64,000 bases of DNA, taken from Tubulanus polymorphus. Taxonomy: Eukaryota > Nemertea > Palaeonemertea > Tubulaniformes > Tubulanidae. The stretch is from contig NC_134031.1 in assembly GCF_964204645.1 (NCBI RefSeq), positions 19,279,307-19,343,306 of the forward strand, written 5' to 3'. The position numbers and the translations under genes were made by a program. Under the pieces are notes generated by a model. The model had not been told where the DNA came from, searched no databases, and was given only the letters and a program-made list of their open reading frames with translations. Positions 60,866 through 64,000 of the stretch are shown piece by piece. Numbering within the stretch: position 1 is the first letter of the stretch; every line of letters starts with the position of its first letter.

Positions 60866-61793
60866 ATTTAAGTTATTAATAAAGAACGATATGAGGAAAA
60901 TAGAATGTTGTGTCGCCGTGCCGCCGCAATATTTCCAAACATTTCCAACAAACCGTTCATGAAATATCTACACATAACACAAACAGGATGCAGACAGAGG
61001 GAAAGAGCTGGGAAGATGAAGAAATGCGGATAACTAGCAACGAAGAGAGGCAAATGTAGGGAGACAGGGGGATAGCCATTGATAAAACGCTATTTCCGAG
61101 TTGTGACAATAAAGTGGAGTGTGAAATGTTTTCCTTGAGCTACTTGTTTACTAAGAGTAGAATCTCAGAGGAGTTAAGTACTAGCTCAAATAAGGAACCG
61201 TTTCTTACTCTATTTTCTGACGTCGTAAAAACCGTTAAAATAATGTTTATACATCGATACCTCGTATGCATTATTTACGGGGTTCTGTGTGAGTCGATGT
61301 GCACTACGTCATCGATTTCGGCGTTTCAAAATAACAATTACATTTATTTAATAACTCACTATTTTTCATAATAATTTCATAAATTCATATTTCATAACTC
61401 TTATTTCATTCTTGATAAATTTCAACAATTATTTTTGAGCGGATGTCCATTACGTCATCAATATATCGGGGCTAGACTGGTTGCCGGTCAATTCAATTCA
61501 ATTATCGATATATTTCAATAGGAAATGGCTTCATTGATCGGGGAATAACTAGATGGAAACATGGGTGACAAAGTGGGCGAATCTTCCTTCGCGAATGCTG
61601 AAAGAATATATCATCATCCACATATTTAGTCGGATACGTCGTTTATATCATACGATTTAGGTTAGTAATCGTTATTTTGACGGTTATTATACTTAGAGGA
61701 AAATTGGCGGCAATTTTCACAGGTTCTATATATAGATGGTAAAGCTATTTAATTAGGCAGATAAAATACATATACACAATTATTTTTTGGCCG

Positions 61794-61803
61794 GCTATAA
61801 AAG
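61794..61803 (+). promoter_or_regulatory. TATA-box-like site
   Basis: GGCTATAAAAG is a near-perfect metazoan TATA box with GC-rich left flank. No recognisable gene starts about 30 bp downstream, so its use is unproven. Confidence 0.25.
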
Positions 61804-62409
61804 TTTACTTAACACTCAAATCGCAATGAAAATGGAAGGGAGAGATCGGGTGAATGATGTTGTACGATATAGATTTCAATTTGCGGACAATAATTTGTTG
61901 GCTTTAGTTCTCTTATTTTCAGATCGCTGTAGCATGCTCATTCAGTTGAATGAAATGAACGCCTGTTCCAAAAGATACTCAATCCCCCTCTCTCAATCAC
62001 CGAGGAAGGAATACACTAGACTATAGGCCTACGTCCGTGGATATAGTGAGTCCAGTTTTTGTTAGTTCTGTAGAATAGGGATACTTTGACCAGAGTGTCT
62101 GAATTCATTGTTTGAACGACACTGAAGCCGACGTGTGTTACCGGCGTGTTTCATAAAATACACACGACGTTACGCGTTTTAAGTTTTCGCGATGATGCGA
62201 TGGTTGTTGCAGGCAGGCGCGTGAGAAACTGACATTTGGTCCCATTGACGAAAACGTTGCCAGCACCGTATCGGATAATATCTCGCTGTTAGTTAATTGA
62301 ATAAACACCACAATCGTGTAAGCAACCTTGTAAAAATGCGCACATCCAGCCTTCAAAAACGATAATAACAACATGTACAACATAACTTATTGTAATTTAA
62401 ATCGTAAAT

Positions 62410-62462
62410 AAAATATCATTATTATCATTATTATTATCATTATTATTATCACTATTATTACG
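62410..62462. repeat. att/atc microsatellite
   Basis: Repeats of 'attattatc' over about 50 bp. Confidence 0.75.
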
Positions 62463-62759
62463 ATCATAAAATTTTCTACAATTCATCCGGAATTTGTATC
62501 ATAACTTTAATATTTTCGTTTGATGGCGAAGACAGCAATATTTCATCGAAAATGTTAGCGTCACCCTTCTCCGTTTCATTCCGTCACACAAATCTGGTCA
62601 CAATTGCTCGCGTTTCTGGACAGAGTGTACATTACTTTAAGGCAAGGGAGCGAAAGCAAAGATAGTGCGAAATGCAACTGGCTTTTTGAAACGTTAAATC
62701 ATTTCATACCTTCATTTTGAGAATTTGCTTAATCACGGACTCCTAACACGAAGAGTCCA

Positions 62760-62875
62760 GGGCCCGGTTTTATAGACTGGTATTTTCTTTGACCCGGGGT
62801 TAACTCAATTGAAATGAATGAAGTTAGCCCTCTGGGTTAAAGTTAATACCAGTCTTTAAAAACCGGCTTCGGGAT
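62760..62875. mobile_element. Hairpin element with 35-bp arms
   Basis: The left arm GGCCCGGTTTTATAGACTGG continues to TTGACCC; the right arm, complemented, reads GAAGCCGGTTTTTAAAGACT and continues to TTAACCC. The loop is about 45 bp and includes 'ttaactcaattgaaatgaatgaagtta', itself near-palindromic. A foldback or MITE relic. Confidence 0.55.
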
Positions 62876-64000
62876 TAATCAATACTTTCTGAAGTCAAGG
62901 TCACGGATGTGACGTATACCGTGACATGGAGGCCTGAAATAAGCCTCTTTGGCTTTAAACTGTAGATTTCACATCAAGAATGATTCTATGCTGCACCGTT
63001 ATGTTCATTTGCTCAAAGAATATTCGTTACGTTAGTATTTACTATAGGAATTTCTCAGACAGCTGTTATCACTGTAAATATGTAAGGAGTTCTTACTACA
63101 ACCACAGAACTCGCTTCTCACCTTGCAGTCACACACCGTGTATATGAAGTATTAATTGCGTATTCTGGTACGGAAAGAAAGTATAGACGAAAGGCAATCA
63201 AGACCGAAAGAAAATGTCGGTTAAAGAGGTCGGCACGGATGACAAAGTCAAGGAGTTTACAAGCGTCTTGCGCGTGGACGAAAGGAGACTAGTCACGGTT
63301 TATGTGCGGCTTCGTTACCGGATTCAGTTCCACGGTTTGTCATTTCGCCAGTCGAATTTTGAAATCAATTCCTTCGCTTTTCAATATTTCAAGTCAAATA
63401 GTCTCGAGTCAATTTAATCGAGTAGCGTGCAATGGGATCCAGTTTATGTAAACCCCTGAGTGAAACGGTTAAGCCCCAGTCTATTATGCAGGTATCGCTT
63501 TGTTGATGATTGAAAAAAATTAAGCGGCTGATATGATCCGATCCGCCAGATTCCTAAACGCTCCGAAGAATACGTTCGTCTATCATACTCATTTATAGGC
63601 GTTATCGATACCCAATGCGCACCTGGGTAATTAATTGCAGTGTATCAATGTATAGGTCATTTTCCTATGATAGCCTCGTCGTTCTTTCCATCGTCACCAG
63701 CGGGTATCACTATATACCAAAGACCCACCAAATATCTCATCAACTCTCCAACTCCAAACTTCGCAGCAAATTGAAAATGCTTTAGTGTTTCTAACATATC
63801 CGTTTGAAATGTGCCGTCGATTGCCTTCCCAGTCTGAGAAGAAATATTTGAGGTCTTGAGTTTCTAAGAGATTAAAATCCTAAGCCCCGCTTAACACAAG
63901 ACCTTACCACCTAAGAGGGCTTCCGTCTTAAGAGTTTAGAGGGCGTCCTGGGTTCAGTGACACCCGTAGCGCTCTCGGTGGAAGGGTTAAGCAATGAAAG

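Overview
This is a 64 kb window of an animal nuclear genome. It is AT-rich, with intron-bearing genes (GT-AG introns, one GC-AG), AATAAA poly(A) signals, and many short inverted-repeat transposons and retrotransposon scraps. The proteins are recognisable orthologues of human genes but clearly diverged. Together with an eclosion-hormone-type cysteine pattern, this suggests an invertebrate bilaterian, possibly a lophotrochozoan or an invertebrate deuterostome. I cannot name the species.

Layout from left to right. 1-2.7 kb: intergenic, repeat-rich. 2.7-9.6 kb (minus): ZER1, a Cullin-2 substrate receptor, rebuilt here as 15 coding exons with one apparent frameshift. 9.6-13.9 kb: no recognised gene. 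13.9-16.5 kb (plus): a membrane UDP-glycosyltransferase in one coding exon behind a likely non-coding first exon; its usual catalytic His and Asp are replaced. 18.8-24.5 kb (plus): a 3CxxC zinc-finger protein like the receptor-transporting (RTP) family. 28.4-30.7 kb (minus): COPS7, complete in 7 exons. 30.7-39.1 kb: repeat-rich, with a small repeat-coding ORF, a 172-bp tandem array and two inverted LINE fragments. 39.1-40.2 kb (plus): CENPS/MHF1. 41.1-43.6 kb (plus): PEX10. 43.7-50.5 kb (minus): DDX31, 16 exons, convergent with PEX10. 53.9-54.5 kb (minus): a secreted six-cysteine protein with eclosion-hormone spacing. 54.5-64 kb: no firm gene; it holds an uninterrupted (CTG)54 tract, short inverted-repeat elements and a TATA-like site.

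The conserved genes (ZER1, COPS7, CENPS, PEX10, DDX31) are housekeeping functions: Cullin-RING degradation, COP9 deneddylation, centromere/Fanconi DNA repair, peroxisome import and ribosome biogenesis. They do not form one pathway, although ZER1 (a CUL2 receptor) and COPS7 (a subunit of the complex that deneddylates cullins) both act on Cullin-RING ligases. The less conserved material with most to follow up is the eclosion-hormone-like precursor, the dyad-substituted UGT, the RTP-like gene with its alanine-rich N-terminal exon, and the repeat-coding locus at 33.5-35.8 kb. All exon coordinates were worked out by hand from splice consensus and reading frame.
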